64,000 nt of DNA from Epiperipatus broadwayi (GCA_028023455.1 JAQFVV010012446.1:5397501-5461500), one strand, 5' to 3'; shown: positions 24,389 to 36,375, counted from the stretch's first letter. The notes: a model not told the origin generated them from the letters alone. Numbers and translations: made by a program.

Positions 24389-24611
24389 ATAAATAATACT
24401 TTTTAATTTGCGAAGTGCCAATAGTTGAAAACTGAAATAAATCGAGATACTGTGAAATCTCTAGCACTCGTTACAATACATAACTGACCTTTGTTGTGTG
24501 TTTAGGTTTGACATCATTTTAGACAGCTATCCTTGACATCTGATTGGCTGTCAGTTATGTATTGTAACAAGCGCTAGAGATTTCGCAGTATCTCAATTTA
24601 TTTCAGTTTTA
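24389..24611. mobile_element. Foldback element (family M, copy 1) with 9-bp target duplication
   Basis: The arms are near-perfect inverted repeats (…agtatctcaatttatttcag on the right against ctgaaataaatcgagatact on the left) around 'tttaggtttgac'. The 9-mer aaactgtat flanks it at 24380-24388 and 24612-24620. The same family recurs at 43245-43661. The 9-bp duplication and long inverted arms fit a Mutator-like non-autonomous element. Confidence 0.7.
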
Positions 24612-24620
24612 AAACTGTAT

Positions 24621-26007
24621 GCTGACTTGATTAATATAAACATAAAAATAACTGCTAATAAAGTTTCCACTTTTCCGAGTACCAATGCTCGATCTACCCT
24701 TCTGCAACAAAATGGAGGTCAAATATAATTGGTCACATTTTGTCAGTCAAATGGCTGTGACTTAAATGATTCTTTGAGAATCTGACTTGTAAATTATTAC
24801 AGTAACATTTTAGTAGTTGTAATGAGAATAAGTCTACATTAGCAGCATTACATCTTTGATAAGCTGTAAATTTATTTGCAGGTTTGTTATAATTATTAGA
24901 CATATAAACATACATATATTCGAGACAGTTAGTATTCTTCTCTCATGTAACTGTTTCATAATTAATTCAACTAACCAGCCAATCTTCATCAAAAAATGGA
25001 TAACTTAGATATTTCTAGTTACAGAGTAAAATTAGAATAGAAAAACAAACCTTCATGTTAATAAGCTTTCGGGGGAGAGTTATCCTGCAGATAAGCATTT
25101 ATTAAAATGACTATTTTATCTTTACACATGCATTCAATATTAGTCTACTATGAATGGAGTCTGGATATATCAGCAAATTTTGCCCATCTCTAATCAAAAA
25201 AAAAATTGCATTATTTATAAGATTACGTCTGTTTTTTAATCACATCCTCAAAATTGATCATTTGTGTTTTAGAATTTTTTATAAATAATATAGCTAGGAA
25301 CTAAGTCTCTTGGATTGCCATTGATCTTGAAAGTTTTGGAAGTAGAAATGGATTATTTTGTTTCTGTAACTTCCACCATATCATATCAGTCTGTATGCAA
25401 TAGATCCACTATGATTCCCACTTCACTGCTTCATGCATTTATTTAATACTTCACATTGATACTACTTCCATGCTAATTCACTTTCTCATGATGGAATCTT
25501 TTCCAAAATTTTGTAGGTGGCGCTGCAGTTATAAAATTACAAAGTGACTAGAAAAAAATTGCAATCAGTAAATTAATATTAAAAAAGACAAAATATTATT
25601 TCATAATAAATCTTCCAGATTAGCAAGAGCAATACTATTGTTGTAATCCCTGGTAAGACCCCAAAACTAATATGACTTTGTCTCAAATACTGGGTCATTG
25701 GAGCATAGAATATTCATCAGTAAAGCCAGAGACAACAAACAAAAGCACTGTGATTTAAATATAACTCAGACTTATTCATATAAAGTTTGCTATAGACTGA
25801 TAATAATATTCATATTATTCTTATATAGAAAGATATTTTTATAGCTTAATAAAAACAATCCAGTACTAATATTTTTAAAATTGCATTTCAATACATTAGT
25901 AAAATAGAAATTTTATTATCTTTTTTATTCTATTTAAAATTAATATACATATATTAAATTAATGATATTCTTATTCAATGTCTGTATTTCTTCAAAGCCA
26001 TCATAAT
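24621..26007. other. AT-rich spacer, nothing recognised
   Basis: No repeat partner within the window and no coding features. A - strand frame at 24733-24915 lacks any recognisable motif. Confidence 0.4.
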
Positions 26008-26547
26008 CTTGTAATTGAATATTAATAAATACAGTAACCAAATTTATATGAAGTACAATTTTAAAAAAGTTTTATCCACTTAGGAGTGCTTCCGACTATC
26101 TTCATAGTCTTTGTCAACTAATACTTTCAAAAGCTAACCGTCCCACAATTCTATGATCTGTACATTTGCTGCCTGCCTGTTTATTAAGTCTTGCTTATAT
26201 TTATATATTAATATAGCTTCCTTTATTTTCCTTTTATTATTATTTTTTTCCAATTTGCAATATTTTTACATTATTATAACTCAAATTTAAACCATATATA
26301 CATAATCTATTATGGTCATAAAAAAAATGAATGCTGAGACATTATCATTTCCATTACAATTTTGTTTCATTTTTTGAACTCTTCTTAATAATAGCAAGTG
26401 CTCTTTAGTTCTTTTCTCCACTGTACATCTTGATTCCCCTATATATACACTACCACACTTACATCTCTATTTATAAATGATACAATTTTTATTTACAAAT
26501 GAGGTTTTATCTTTTGAATTATTTATTAATTTGTTTAATACAGGAGG
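26008..26547 (-). pseudogene. Penelope-like element fragment: GIY-YIG endonuclease end (inverted copy)
   Basis: On the - strand the sequence near 26480-26380 encodes CKCGSVYIGESRC followed by EKRTKEHLLLLRRV. This is the Cys-x-Cys / YIG / R..EH layout of the GIY-YIG domain at the C-terminus of Penelope-like reverse transcriptases. The frame upstream (…PPVLNKLINNSKDKTSF) matches the partner at 26985 onwards. The arm ends near 26008 at the same point as the partner's 3' end (27526). It is 5'-truncated and has lesions further downstream. Confidence 0.75.
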
Positions 26548-27526
26548 TATTAAATAGTTTAGATGGCTTAGAATGGATCGAAACAGTTGAAAAGTCCATG
26601 TGTGTTCAGTTTCTTGATCTTAAGATAACTAGAAATAGATGTAACCTAGATTACTGTATGACTATTAAACCAATAGCAAAAAGAGGTTACATTCCATATA
26701 AATCAAGGATGCCAATATCACATAAAGTAGAAGGTTTAAAGTCATTTTTATTTAAAAATAACAATCTTTCTAAATATTCATCAGATAAAGACAAAAATGT
26801 TGAAATGGACTCAAATGAATTATTAAACGTTGGTTACGATTATAATCTTATATATAATAATATTAAAAATTTTAATAGGAAATATAAAAATATTAATAAT
26901 AAGGTTAATTTGCATGAGGTTAATTTGCATGCTAATAAAAAAATATGGATATCAATACCATATGTGTGATATTGCATTTTATGTACCTCCTGCATTAAAT
27001 AAATTAATAAATAATTCAAAAGATAAAACCTCATTTGTAAAATAAAAATTGTATCATTTATAAATGGAGATATAAATGAAGTACATATATAGGGGAATCA
27101 AGATGTACATTGGAGAAAAGAACTAAAGAGCACTTGCTGTTATTAAGAAGGGTTCAAAAAACAAAACAAAATTGTAATGGAAATAATAATGTCTCAGCAT
27201 CCATTTTTTATCACCATAATAGATTATGTATACATGGTTTTAATTTGAATTATAATAATGTAAAAATATTGAAAATTGAAAGAAATAATAATAAAAGGAA
27301 AATAAAGAAAGCTATGTTAATATATAAATATAAGCAAGACTTAATAAACAGGCAGGCAACATATGTAAAGATCACAGAATTGTGAGAAGTTTAGTTTTTG
27401 AAAGTATTAGTTGACAAAGATTATGAATATAGTCGAAAGCACTCCTAAGTGGATAAACCTTTTTTAAAGCTGTAGTTTACATATATATGGTTACTGTATT
27501 TATTAATATTCAATTACAAGATCACA
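26548..27526 (+). pseudogene. Penelope-like element fragment: end of reverse transcriptase plus GIY-YIG domain
   Basis: 26548-26969 encodes VQFLDLKITRN ... KPIAKRGYIPYKS...SHKVEGLKSFLF, which is the FLD.I / Y.KP / HP.. / ..R region following the reverse transcriptase of Penelope-like elements. It then runs WISIPYV, where a frame change is needed to continue as DIAFYVPPALNKLI. After a further stop the GIY-YIG part follows with STYIGESRCTLEKRTKEHLL and, in 27110-27385, the tail ...HGFNLNY..VKILKIERN..KRKIKKAMLI. Several stops and shifts make it inactive. 26985-27526 is an inverted repeat of 26008-26547, so two 5'-truncated copies are joined head to head. Confidence 0.75.
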
Positions 27527-28237
27527 TATATTAAATTAAATATTTTCCATGAATTGTTATTCTAATAAAGAAAAGAAATAAAAAGATTTTATCCATGTAA
27601 AGAGAGATAACCTTTATCCTTGATGCTGCCAGGAAACTATCAAGGACTACTTATTGACAACCTCCCTGAGGTTAAATAAGTTTTCTCCATTAATTTATAA
27701 TAGCTCTTTTATTGGGGCTTATTGTTGAACTAAAAGATCACAAGTATATATATATTGTACCTATATTGATATAGGCACATATAATTTTATCTAAAATTAT
27801 ATTATTAAAATAATCTTTCATTAAAGAAAAACGTAAAATTAAATGTTGAAGAGTTTATTCAGTTCGTTTTTGAAAAAGATAAAAATCAAATAGTTTTCTA
27901 TTGTTAATTTCAGAAGGGGGGAGGGGAGTCTTGGTTTGAGAAATTAAACTAAGGGTTATAAAAGGAAGTAAAGAGTTTTTATTAGTATTCGTAAAAATAT
28001 AATTTAAAAAGTTAAAACGTACAAATCTCTTTTCATTCAAGTTTAATTAAAGAAAAAAAATAATGTTAAAACTAAATAGTAAATTATATTAAAAATATAT
28101 GTGCGTATATATGTGCGATTTGTAAATAAATAAAAATGTATGCGAAATAAAAGAAGATTATCATTAAAAACATGGCAATGGTTATTAATAAAATAAAACA
28201 ACATGTTTATCAAATGATTATCACTGGAATTTGACAA
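27527..28237. other. AT-rich spacer, nothing recognised
   Basis: No supported feature. A short G-rich tract (gaaggggggaggggag) lies near 27912. Confidence 0.4.
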
Positions 28238-29470
28238 CAGATCTTTGCTGGAGATATTAGAAAGACAACAAGGCGCAGGTATAAATAGACTTTTATCGGA
28301 CAGTAGTTAAGTTCACAAATTTATTGAGTGAGTGCAGTTCAGAAATTAATTGAGCAGTTAACAAACAAAATGCAGTGTTGAGAAGATCTTAGGAACACAT
28401 GTTTATCTCCAGCCCAGATGTCCTATGAAAACAGCAGATCTGCCCGTGAAATAATGTCAGCTTAACATCTTAGAAAATCTCCATCAGTATCTAATTGTCT
28501 CCGATAGTAATAATCGTGAAAATCGGTAAACTCAGCAAGGAAACGTCCCTGCCGGCTGGTAAGCATTCATAATGGAAATATCCTCACCGAAAGCAGACAC
28601 CAAAGAGAACAAAATTCTACGTCTACATTCAAAAGCCTAGGTAAAAACATTTGCTTATTTCATTTATACTGTAATAGCCATTGCATTGCATTAATTCGTA
28701 CGAATCTTTCAAGAGTCTAATTATATGAACTTTATATCATACATAAATGAACTATAGATATGTGTGATTAAATTCCAAATGCTATGTAATACTTTATTAT
28801 TATTATGTGTGTACATGAGTTAATATGTGCATGATCATTATATCAATATTTATTAGTTAAACTAGAGTGTTCTGTTATTAAATCTATAGGAATATTTAAA
28901 CCATTTAGAAATGTTAATTTAAAATATGCGTGTGTTTTAGTAGAATTATAAAATGTTTAAATTTAGTAAATAAATGTTAGTTAATAAATTATCTTTAAAA
29001 TTAAACTTTATTTGTCGGTCAATTCTTTTTATCAATCTCTTTTTATCAATTCTTTTAACAAATTCTTTTATCAATTCTTTTAATCACTAATTAAGTATAA
29101 TCTATTAGTGATTGCAAATGGCTGAGCTAGTCGTGGATTTAGGCATTGAGTTAGTGGCCACTGTTCAAAGTGTGTTGTCTATTCTTTTAGTATTCTTTTA
29201 GAATAAGCAGCTGGCACCCATGGTTATACACAAACAAAAAAGTGCTTTGGACGTGGTGTTCAACTCAACAGCTGAGAAGAAGCTATGTCCTGAAAATGTA
29301 ACGTTAGTTATATACTTTATAGCTATCGTTTGGGCGTACATACTCTCCGAGTATGTTCTTCTCTGCCTAAGAGACCGGTGTTTCGAATGAATACATTCGA
29401 AAACGGTTCAATATATATATTAAATTGATTCTCTTATCTATGTATAGTTCTCCCAGATAAGACAGCATTA
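28238..29470 (+). other. Unclassified region with TATA-like box and strong hairpins
   Basis: 28240-28640 is less AT-rich than its surroundings and has a clear TATAAATA at 28280-28287. A later stretch has AATAAA-type signals and tandem 'tttttatcaatt' words (about 29020-29085), then the hairpin cluster at 29338-29407. This order (TATA box, then polyadenylation-like signals) could be an LTR or promoter-bearing repeat, but no second copy is in the window. No coding exon was found. Confidence 0.3.
29338..29407 (+). other. Three consecutive hairpins (structured DNA/RNA candidate)
   Basis: Hairpin 1: ACATACTC / GAGTATGT with loop TCC (29338-29356). Hairpin 2: TCTCT / AGAGA with loop gccta (29360-29374). 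Hairpin 3: TTTCGAATG / CATTCGAAA with loop aata (29381-29402), enclosed by ACCG (29374-29377) and CGGT (29404-29407). No hammerhead core could be fitted on either strand. Confidence 0.5.
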
Positions 29471-29480
29471 CACTTCTCTA

Positions 29481-29560
29481 GCAGGATGTCTCAGTTGGTT
29501 AGAGCATTCCTTTAAAATTCAATACTCAAGAATCTAAGGGTCCATGTTCGAATCCTGTGC
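29481..29560 (+). repeat. tRNA-like sequence with box A and box B, possible SINE head
   Basis: Box A-like tgtctcagttgg is at 29487-29498 and box B gttcgaatcc at 29546-29555. GCAGGAT at the start can pair with atcctg(t)gc at the end. The D-arm (tcagttggttagagc) is good but the anticodon region is long and poorly paired, so this is more likely a tRNA-derived SINE head or pseudogene than a working tRNA. Confidence 0.45.
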
Positions 29561-29570
29561 TAGTACTATC

Positions 29571-31065
29571 AGTAGTCAAGCCAGCAACACCTGAAGAAGA
29601 GGGGAGAATAATATCTCTCAAAACATTGTGCCTATACTAAATTATCATTTTTCAAGAGGAATAGATATAAGAAAAGTTTAAAACAGGAATGATGTCTTTC
29701 TCTAGATGTTATTTATAATTTATTGATATGAGTCCTTAAATGAGTATGATCTTTATAAGGATAGAAACAACAATGCAAGAACGAGAATATAATATGTCAG
29801 ATTTTCTGATTGTGCAGTAGGGTTTGCAAGTAATGAGGATAGGACTTAATAAATTCTAAATAGAATAGATATGGAATATGTAATAAGTTTGAGATGAGAA
29901 TAAATGAAATTGAAATTAAAGCAATGAAAATAAATTGAGTGAATATAAATTTAAGAGTATGGCTGAACATGAAGTGGTGAAATCCAATAATATATAACAA
30001 AGTTGTGTTCACTCATTACATATGATAAATCGATTACAATGACTAATTGCAGTGTTTATAAAGAAATTACATTAACTACATATATTTTTAACCCTGTTGG
30101 TTTTACTATTCTTATCTTGCTTCAGGCAAATTTGGGTACCTGCATGTTGCTGTTTATGTCTTTATAGAATTGTAGATTGACATCAAAATTTTTGATTCAA
30201 GCCAACAACTTCTAATTAATAATTTTTCACTGTAAAACCAAGTCCAGGATGCTGAGATGTTAATCTTTTAAATCAACCATTTACTAGATGTTAATATAGA
30301 CGTATTCTTTTTCATGAAAATTGACGCATTGACTATTTACATGCACTAGAGATCAGAATTTAAAGAAATATATTATTATTTTTTACTAATATCCGTAACT
30401 TTTTCCACAATTGAATACATCCAGAGAAAAATTGATTAAAATAGAAAATAAGATCCAAACATGTCAGAGAAATGTTTCTGAACGTTTGTGATGATGGAGT
30501 TCTAGTTGTATTTTTATATTGGACTATTTCCATCGTCTGAGTATAGAATGTCTTTAGAAAAATTTAGACCTTATTTAAATATACCGAATACATTCAACTG
30601 TTAGTAATAACACATACAAATGTTTTCTGATGCATATACAAATACATTTCCAAAGAGTCATCTGTTATTTCAATATATACCTTTTCTTTCTATAATAACA
30701 ATAACAACAACAATAATGACAATAATAATAATAATATCATCATCATCCAATTCTGTCATCAAAATTTTTTTCAAGTTCAATAAAATAAGTATTAACTTCC
30801 TTCAACCTTCAACATATCTAATTTTTTTTCTCACTACTCCAATTGCATCTCTTGGCTCTCTTCAGTTTTTAAATCCAAACTTTTCTTCAGTTAAAAATAT
30901 GCTTCTATTTAAATACTTTTTTTAATCAATCTAAAATACTCCATGATGTCTTCTGATTTGCAATCACTATGCTTCTCTATTCAATCATAACCTTTTCCAA
31001 ATTTATATCTCTAATTTCCAATTCCTTTTTGGATGACCTCTTTTTTCCTTTTTGAGCGATATCCA
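29571..31065. other. AT-rich spacer, nothing recognised
   Basis: No supported gene. (CAT)/(AAT) simple repeats lie near 30690-30750. The two frames at 29797-30012 and 30620-30925 are AT-driven. Confidence 0.4.
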
Positions 31066-31203
31066 ATTTAATATTTATTTTGATAATCTTTCCTTAGATG
31101 TCCTCTATACATAAAGATACAATTCCAATTGTTTAGTTCTGATGTCATTTACAATAATGGGTTCAAAATTTATTATTTTGTAAATTCTTTTTCTGCTTAT
31201 ATG

Positions 31204-31238
<35 letters not shown>

Positions 31239-31955
31239 ACCTCTTATTGATTTTCAGTAGTAATATATTTTTATAGTCATCCATCCCATTTCATTCTTTC
31301 CTTCAGATACCACACTTCCATATATAATCATAGTTTTTATTATTTATCATCTATTCATCCATTATTGTACTTTGATATAATCTAATCCCATAATATCCCA
31401 TTTATTATTACTATATCTTTCTACCCAGAACATTTCTTTTTCACTCTTCTTTCTATTATCTTCATATTACGTACTTATGGTAGCGTCACTATAATAATAA
31501 TATAGTATTTTTATTATAAATATTATTTTATATATGTTGATTAACTTTTCCTATACAATTGTAATTGATATGAGCTATAAATGTTCCTAGAACTTACATC
31601 AATTATAAATATTATTGTAGATTTTTAAGACATTTTCATTGTTGAAAGATAATCTACTGACTATTCTCCAAATAGAACATAAATCAATGACGAATTAAAA
31701 AATTTTTGATAGTTTTTATATCAAAAAATTATTCGCAAAATCCTTATATCTGATCTTTAGTGTGCATTAAAATATCACATGGCTACCATTTCTTTTCCTT
31801 GCACAAACCATAAGCTAGAAACCAGTCTGGAAATATTGGACAAGTAGGCATTAAGTAGGGATTTAAATGCACAAACCTTCAGGCATCTATTGTTTGCTAT
31901 ATTTTGCACTAGGTGGCATTACTGTATGGAGAGAGTCGCTACTATTTGCATAAAT
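31066..31955 (+). repeat. 0.9-kb dispersed repeat ending in a family A fragment (copy 2)
   Basis: Partner of 7213-8127, in the same orientation and with the same order of blocks, including the microsatellite position (here (CT)n(GT)n at 31206-31238) and the truncated family A monomer (31768-31955, with cttgcactaggtggc). Confidence 0.6.
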
Positions 31956-32264
31956 AGTTTTGTAATATATAAGGGCTTCGAACTCAGATGTTTACATGAC
32001 CCTCAACTGAGAAAGTGTGAGTTCCAATCTCTTATATACTATATTATATATGTACAGGTGTGTGTAAGTCTTACAGTGTATTAAATTACATAAATAATTT
32101 TGTATAAAAGAACTCTTTTATTATTAAGACTAAGAACTGCATCTACAATTATTTAAAAATATAAAAATAAATTCAAAAAAATTGTTAACTAAGAGCAAAA
32201 GTTTTAGTGACAGTGTACAAATCATATTTTGACCTTAATTAAGGTGTTATATATACATATCATT

Positions 32265-32360
32265 AAAAACCAGTCAACACTTAGACAATGCCAATATCAA
32301 TAACAATCAACAATTTCAAACTGTTGTCAAAGCAACCTCCTTTTAACAATAAAAGTGGAA
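32265..32360. repeat. Single-arm fragment of palindromic family E
   Basis: It starts cattaaaaaccagtcaacac and follows the left arm of 4919-5080 for about 90 bp. The second arm is absent. Confidence 0.6.
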
Positions 32361-32377
32361 ATATGTACTTTAAATCA

Positions 32378-32740
32378 TTAAATATCACATGGTTGTTAAA
32401 GAACCAACAAGTCACCAAAATGTATAGATGCGAACTGGGTTCAGATCTAATGAACTTGTATTGAAAACATTATTGTTTTCATTTTGGACTCGTAACTTTA
32501 TAGTTAACTAAGTAGGTAAAAGGTGGTTGCTAGAGAGTAGTATTAGATCCTAAGATCTAGATTCAGTATTCTTAGACCCAAGGCTACTCACTGATGAAAG
32601 CCACAAGCTAGAAACTAGTCTGGGGATATTGAATGAGTAGGCACTAGACAGGAATTTTATGCACAAATCTTCTTGTATCCACTGATTACTATAGCTTGCA
32701 CTGGGTGGCACTACTGTATGGAGAGTTTTGTCTCTGTTAA
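32378..32740 (+). mobile_element. Family A monomer, sense orientation
   Basis: A single sense-strand monomer runs from aaatatcacatgg to ctgtatggagagttttg and contains a nearly intact hammerhead at 32585-32626. No target duplication is clear. Confidence 0.65.
32585..32626 (+). ncRNA. Hammerhead ribozyme, type I, family A
   Basis: Core CTGATGA is at 32591-32597. Stem II is AGC-CACAA-GCT with flanking A residues, followed by GAAA at 32611-32614. Stem III is ACT/AGT without a loop and the expected cleavage residue is C32620. Stem I is TACTCA against TGGGGA with one A·G mismatch. The A-U pair closing stem II replaces the G-C pair seen at 45742-45783, a compensatory change. A stem III this short normally acts in a dimer or stabilised context. 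Confidence 0.7.
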
Positions 32741-34554
32741 TACGGTATTTTACATGTATACAGGGCCATCCACGGGGAAGCAAGCAGTAGGTGCAAAGCA
32801 CCCAGACTGTGCATGGGGTGCCAGAAAAATGAAGTTAAAAAAAAAAAAACAAATAAATAAAAATAGAACATAAAAAGGGGAAAATTAAAAAAGTTTAATG
32901 AAATTAATTAGTTCAAATTAAGTTAAAGATATATACCGTTTTCCCATTCTTTTAGCAAATTAAAACCCATTAAAAATTAACTCCATTCATCAACATTTTG
33001 ATCCAATCCACGTTAGATAATTATATTAATAATCTCCACTGCACATTCTTGAAATATATTAATAAAGACACCTTCAATTAGTCGGACAAAATCGAATCGA
33101 GAACTAGTCTTCTTGAGTACAGTATAATTTTTGTTGTTGTTCATTATTATTATTAAAAACATTTAAGATCTAAAATTTTTACGCCCGGGCTTCTCTTATG
33201 GAGAAGGTTGGTCAATTGTTTAAGATGCTACAGAATAGGGTCACCTAATTCTAATAGAATCCGGATCGTGTTGTGGATAAGGCCGACCTGTATATAAAGG
33301 ATGAGAGAATTTCACAACCATCACAGTTAACTTTTCACAGACATAATGAATGTTTGTAAAACATTATAATAAATTTAAAACATTAATAAACATCCGACAA
33401 AACTAGGTCAGAGTTACAACAAGTGATTATATTTTATAGATATAATAAATGTATTTTAATTCTACTACAGTTACCTAATCCTAAATCCATAACTATCCAT
33501 TTAAGTTCTTTCCAGAATGCCGGTTATGAATAACAATGAAAAAGTTTGTATTAAATGTCTTCCTTTTTTTTTTTTGTTTTTGACTCACCTATTTAAAAAA
33601 TGATTTTTATTATTCCTTTCTTGACTTAAAGATGACACAGAAAAAAGAAGAAAAAATCGGTCACTTATTTCCTTTTAGCTTTTTTTATATAATCTACTGA
33701 CGTTCAACCTTGAGAAATGTTAATACGTAAAGGAACTGCTGTTTCCCTGAAAAACTTTAAATAGTTACCTTGAAATTAAACAACTTCATTAACATTTCTT
33801 ATGTATAAAAGGAGGATTTAGATCTATAGACGAAGCACTCACGCTTCTTACATAAAATAACATAATAAACTTGTGCGTGTATGGTTTAAATTCTTTGCTC
33901 GAAGTCAGGTCATCAATTAAAATAATAGAAATAAACAAGTTCGTGATATATCGGCAATGATGAAACTTGCGTAATTTGCGTAACGTTTCCGCGAATTTAG
34001 TAAAAAGCACTAAAAATAATGACTGAAAAAATAAATTAAATATTTTCTCAAAACTTCAGACTTTTTACTTAATTAGTAATGTTCTATTTATTTATTTAAC
34101 CATGAGAAAGAGACAATAGATGTGAAATAGTGAACAATACAAGACAGCATAAAATGGAATTTGATGATAAATTTGAGCATGGTTTTCATGGGAAAGGCAA
34201 ACCCCGTTTACGTTATAAAGATTATCTCAGTCGCGTTATTGATTGCTTTCATTGAAAAAATACGGCAGAGAGTAGAACATATTAGTGAACCGTAGGCGCC
34301 GTAATGAAGCATTTCAGAAAGAAAGATTTTCTGCGGAAGTTAAAAGATCCGCATCGCCAAATATCAAATGAATAGATTAATGGGCCAGGGTCTTTATGAT
34401 TTGATCACAAAACTCTTACCTAGTATTATTATTTGTGTTGTTTGGTCTTTTTCTCTTGAAGTTTAGCCAGTAGTGTCGCAATCGAAAAAGCCAAGCTGTG
34501 TAAAAATCGTATGGCATATTTTCTTCACTGTCAATCAGTGATTTTACTAACAGA
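32741..34554. other. Spacer, nothing firmly recognised
   Basis: A less AT-rich part at 33180-33330 includes TATATAAA near 33291 and could be a promoter or LTR remnant. Neither coding exons nor repeat partners were found. A - strand frame at 33789-34010 has no recognisable motif. Confidence 0.35.
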
Positions 34555-35010
34555 CCATACAGTCAACCTTCACATTTGGTTAAGAGTAGACTGCTGTGGC
34601 ACATCCTGATAAACTATTTCAATTGACTTGAACTCAGACTTTTAAACTCCCTTCATCTATCCAACCCATCTTATACAACCGATACACATGATCCCATATA
34701 AGCACTCATCAGTTGATTCAGATCACAAATCTCCCACACATACATATAATCAGTGCTAGTTTATATTAAGATAGCAAATCTTCAAATTTTAATAGACAAG
34801 CTTCAATCTTTTCCAGTCTCCAACTTTTCAGCCATCCATTTTATGTGATCTGGACCAACTGATGAGTGCTGGTTCAGCACGAAATATGTATATTGGAGAT
34901 CATTTATCTTTTCACTTGTATATGGACATGTGTATCAGTTACATAAGAAGGCTTGGATAGATGTAGGGAGCTTGAAAGTCTGAGTTCGAGTCCCTTCTAA
35001 TAGCATTAAG
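34555..35010. mobile_element. Family C inverted pair
   Basis: Left half (about 34600-34740) is a decayed antisense copy (…gcactcatcagttg). The right half (34841-35010) is a sense copy with the intact hammerhead at 34847-34901. A box-B-like gagttcgagtccc lies near 34982. The pairing of sense and antisense copies repeats the architecture of family A. Confidence 0.6.
34847..34901 (+). ncRNA. Hammerhead ribozyme, type I, family C (intact core)
   Basis: Stem I has CCAA (34855-34858) paired to TTGG (3493-34896 relative block, i.e. 34893-34896) and an outer GATC/GATC helix (34847-34850 with 34898-34901) across a small internal loop. CTGATGA lies at 34859-34865. Stem II is GTGCTG (34866-34871), loop GTT, CAGCAC (34875-34880), all six pairs perfect. 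GAAA is at 34881-34884. Stem III is ATA/TAT with loop TG. The predicted cleavage residue is A34892, which obeys the NUH rule. Every invariant hammerhead position is present. Activity is inferred, not shown. Confidence 0.85.
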
Positions 35011-35499
35011 TTTAGGATAGAAAATATATGTACATCTAAATATTACATATAATAAATTATATAATAACCAATGCACACTGCAAGTAGAAATTAAATAGCA
35101 AATCACTCTCCCAAATGTTTATTCAGAGGAAGCATAACTGAAATTACTTAACATTTGGAAATGATTGGATATTATATAATAAATTGTAAATAATATTTTT
35201 GGCTCAGAAGAAAAGTAAAAAAAAAATAACATCAGGTAATTTATCTGTTTGAGAATGCTACGTTGAGTTACTATTTGATATCACATGACCTCAAGCAATG
35301 GATCATGAAATTATAAGCAATAAAGCTTTTAGCCCACTGCTGCTTACATCTGGCTGCCAGATTTTTGTTTTTATCATCCCCTTTTTCTTGTTTGTTTAAT
35401 CTTCATTATAATCAATGTATAGGAAGTTATATGTTTAAAGAAATTATATCTGCAACATGTATATATAATATCAAATGATATAAGTATAATAAACAAAAT

Positions 35500-35643
35500 C
35501 CACTAGAATAATCGTACCAAAATTTTAAAATGCCTATATGAAATTAAAGATTTTTCTTTTTTTGATAAAACCAACTTCCGGCGTATTCCGCCATCTTGAT
35601 TTTAAATAGGCATTTTTTAATTTTGGTAGAATTATTCTAGTGG
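35500..35643. repeat. 144-bp palindromic MITE-like element
   Basis: The arms begin CCACTAGAATAAT on both strands and pair for about 40 bp (…ccaaaatt..aaaatgcctat). A short loop region contains an inner hairpin (ttccggcgtattccgcc). No clear target duplication could be assigned. Confidence 0.6.
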
Positions 35644-36375
35644 ATTATATATATATGACGTACTAATCAATCATATGATGGTATTGGAGGAAAAAAGCAA
35701 GATTTTGCATAAAAAGATGCTACAAATACTAACTCTCTAGAAATTACCCTCTTAAAGTAACATTTATTATGAAAAAATAAAATATGAGATTAAATCATTT
35801 TATTAATTCTGCATAATAGATTATATAAGCGTAAAACGTTGTAACGCTCACTCTAATTACTTAATAATTTCTATCATGAACATTCAGCCCATGTGGACTC
35901 ATTGTTGTAGTCTTGTCCAAAGTTTAGACTACCGAAAAATAAGATGTAGAAGTCCATTACAAACCATGAGAGTGATTTACATTTTGACACATAAAAAAAT
36001 TTAAAGCCTAATGACCAATTTGAGAGCATGTGGTGGCTGTGCAGCAGCGCTAATAAATAGGTTTAGAAGAAAAAATAACCCAACCTGTTCATGTTGGCAT
36101 TTATAGAGATTATTTTTATATAATACAGAATCCTCTTAAAGGACAAACCGTATTGCCTCAACATTTTAATAAATTATTTCTGGTAGAATCTCATATTGTA
36201 CAAAATTTCTAAACTTAATCCATTCTGGGGAAAGAAATAATAATTATCAATTGCAATCTAACTTGTAAATTATGGAGGTTTTATTTATTTATTACAATTA
36301 TATTTAAACTTAATTCCGATGATGATGCTTATGACAGCTATGTTTAAGGTCTGCAGTTAACTTTTATATTAAAAA

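Noticed and set aside
29338-29407. Hammerhead reading of the three-hairpin cluster
   Set aside because: CATTCGAAAAC could mimic stem II plus GAAA, but no CUGANGA precedes it on either strand.
29481-29560. Functional tRNA gene
   Set aside because: Box A and box B are good but the anticodon arm is overlong and poorly paired, so it fits a SINE head or pseudogene better.
29575-29640. Hammerhead-like segment (cctgaagaagagg ... caaaac)
   Set aside because: A stem II can be drawn, but G12 is missing and no stem III with an NUH site fits.
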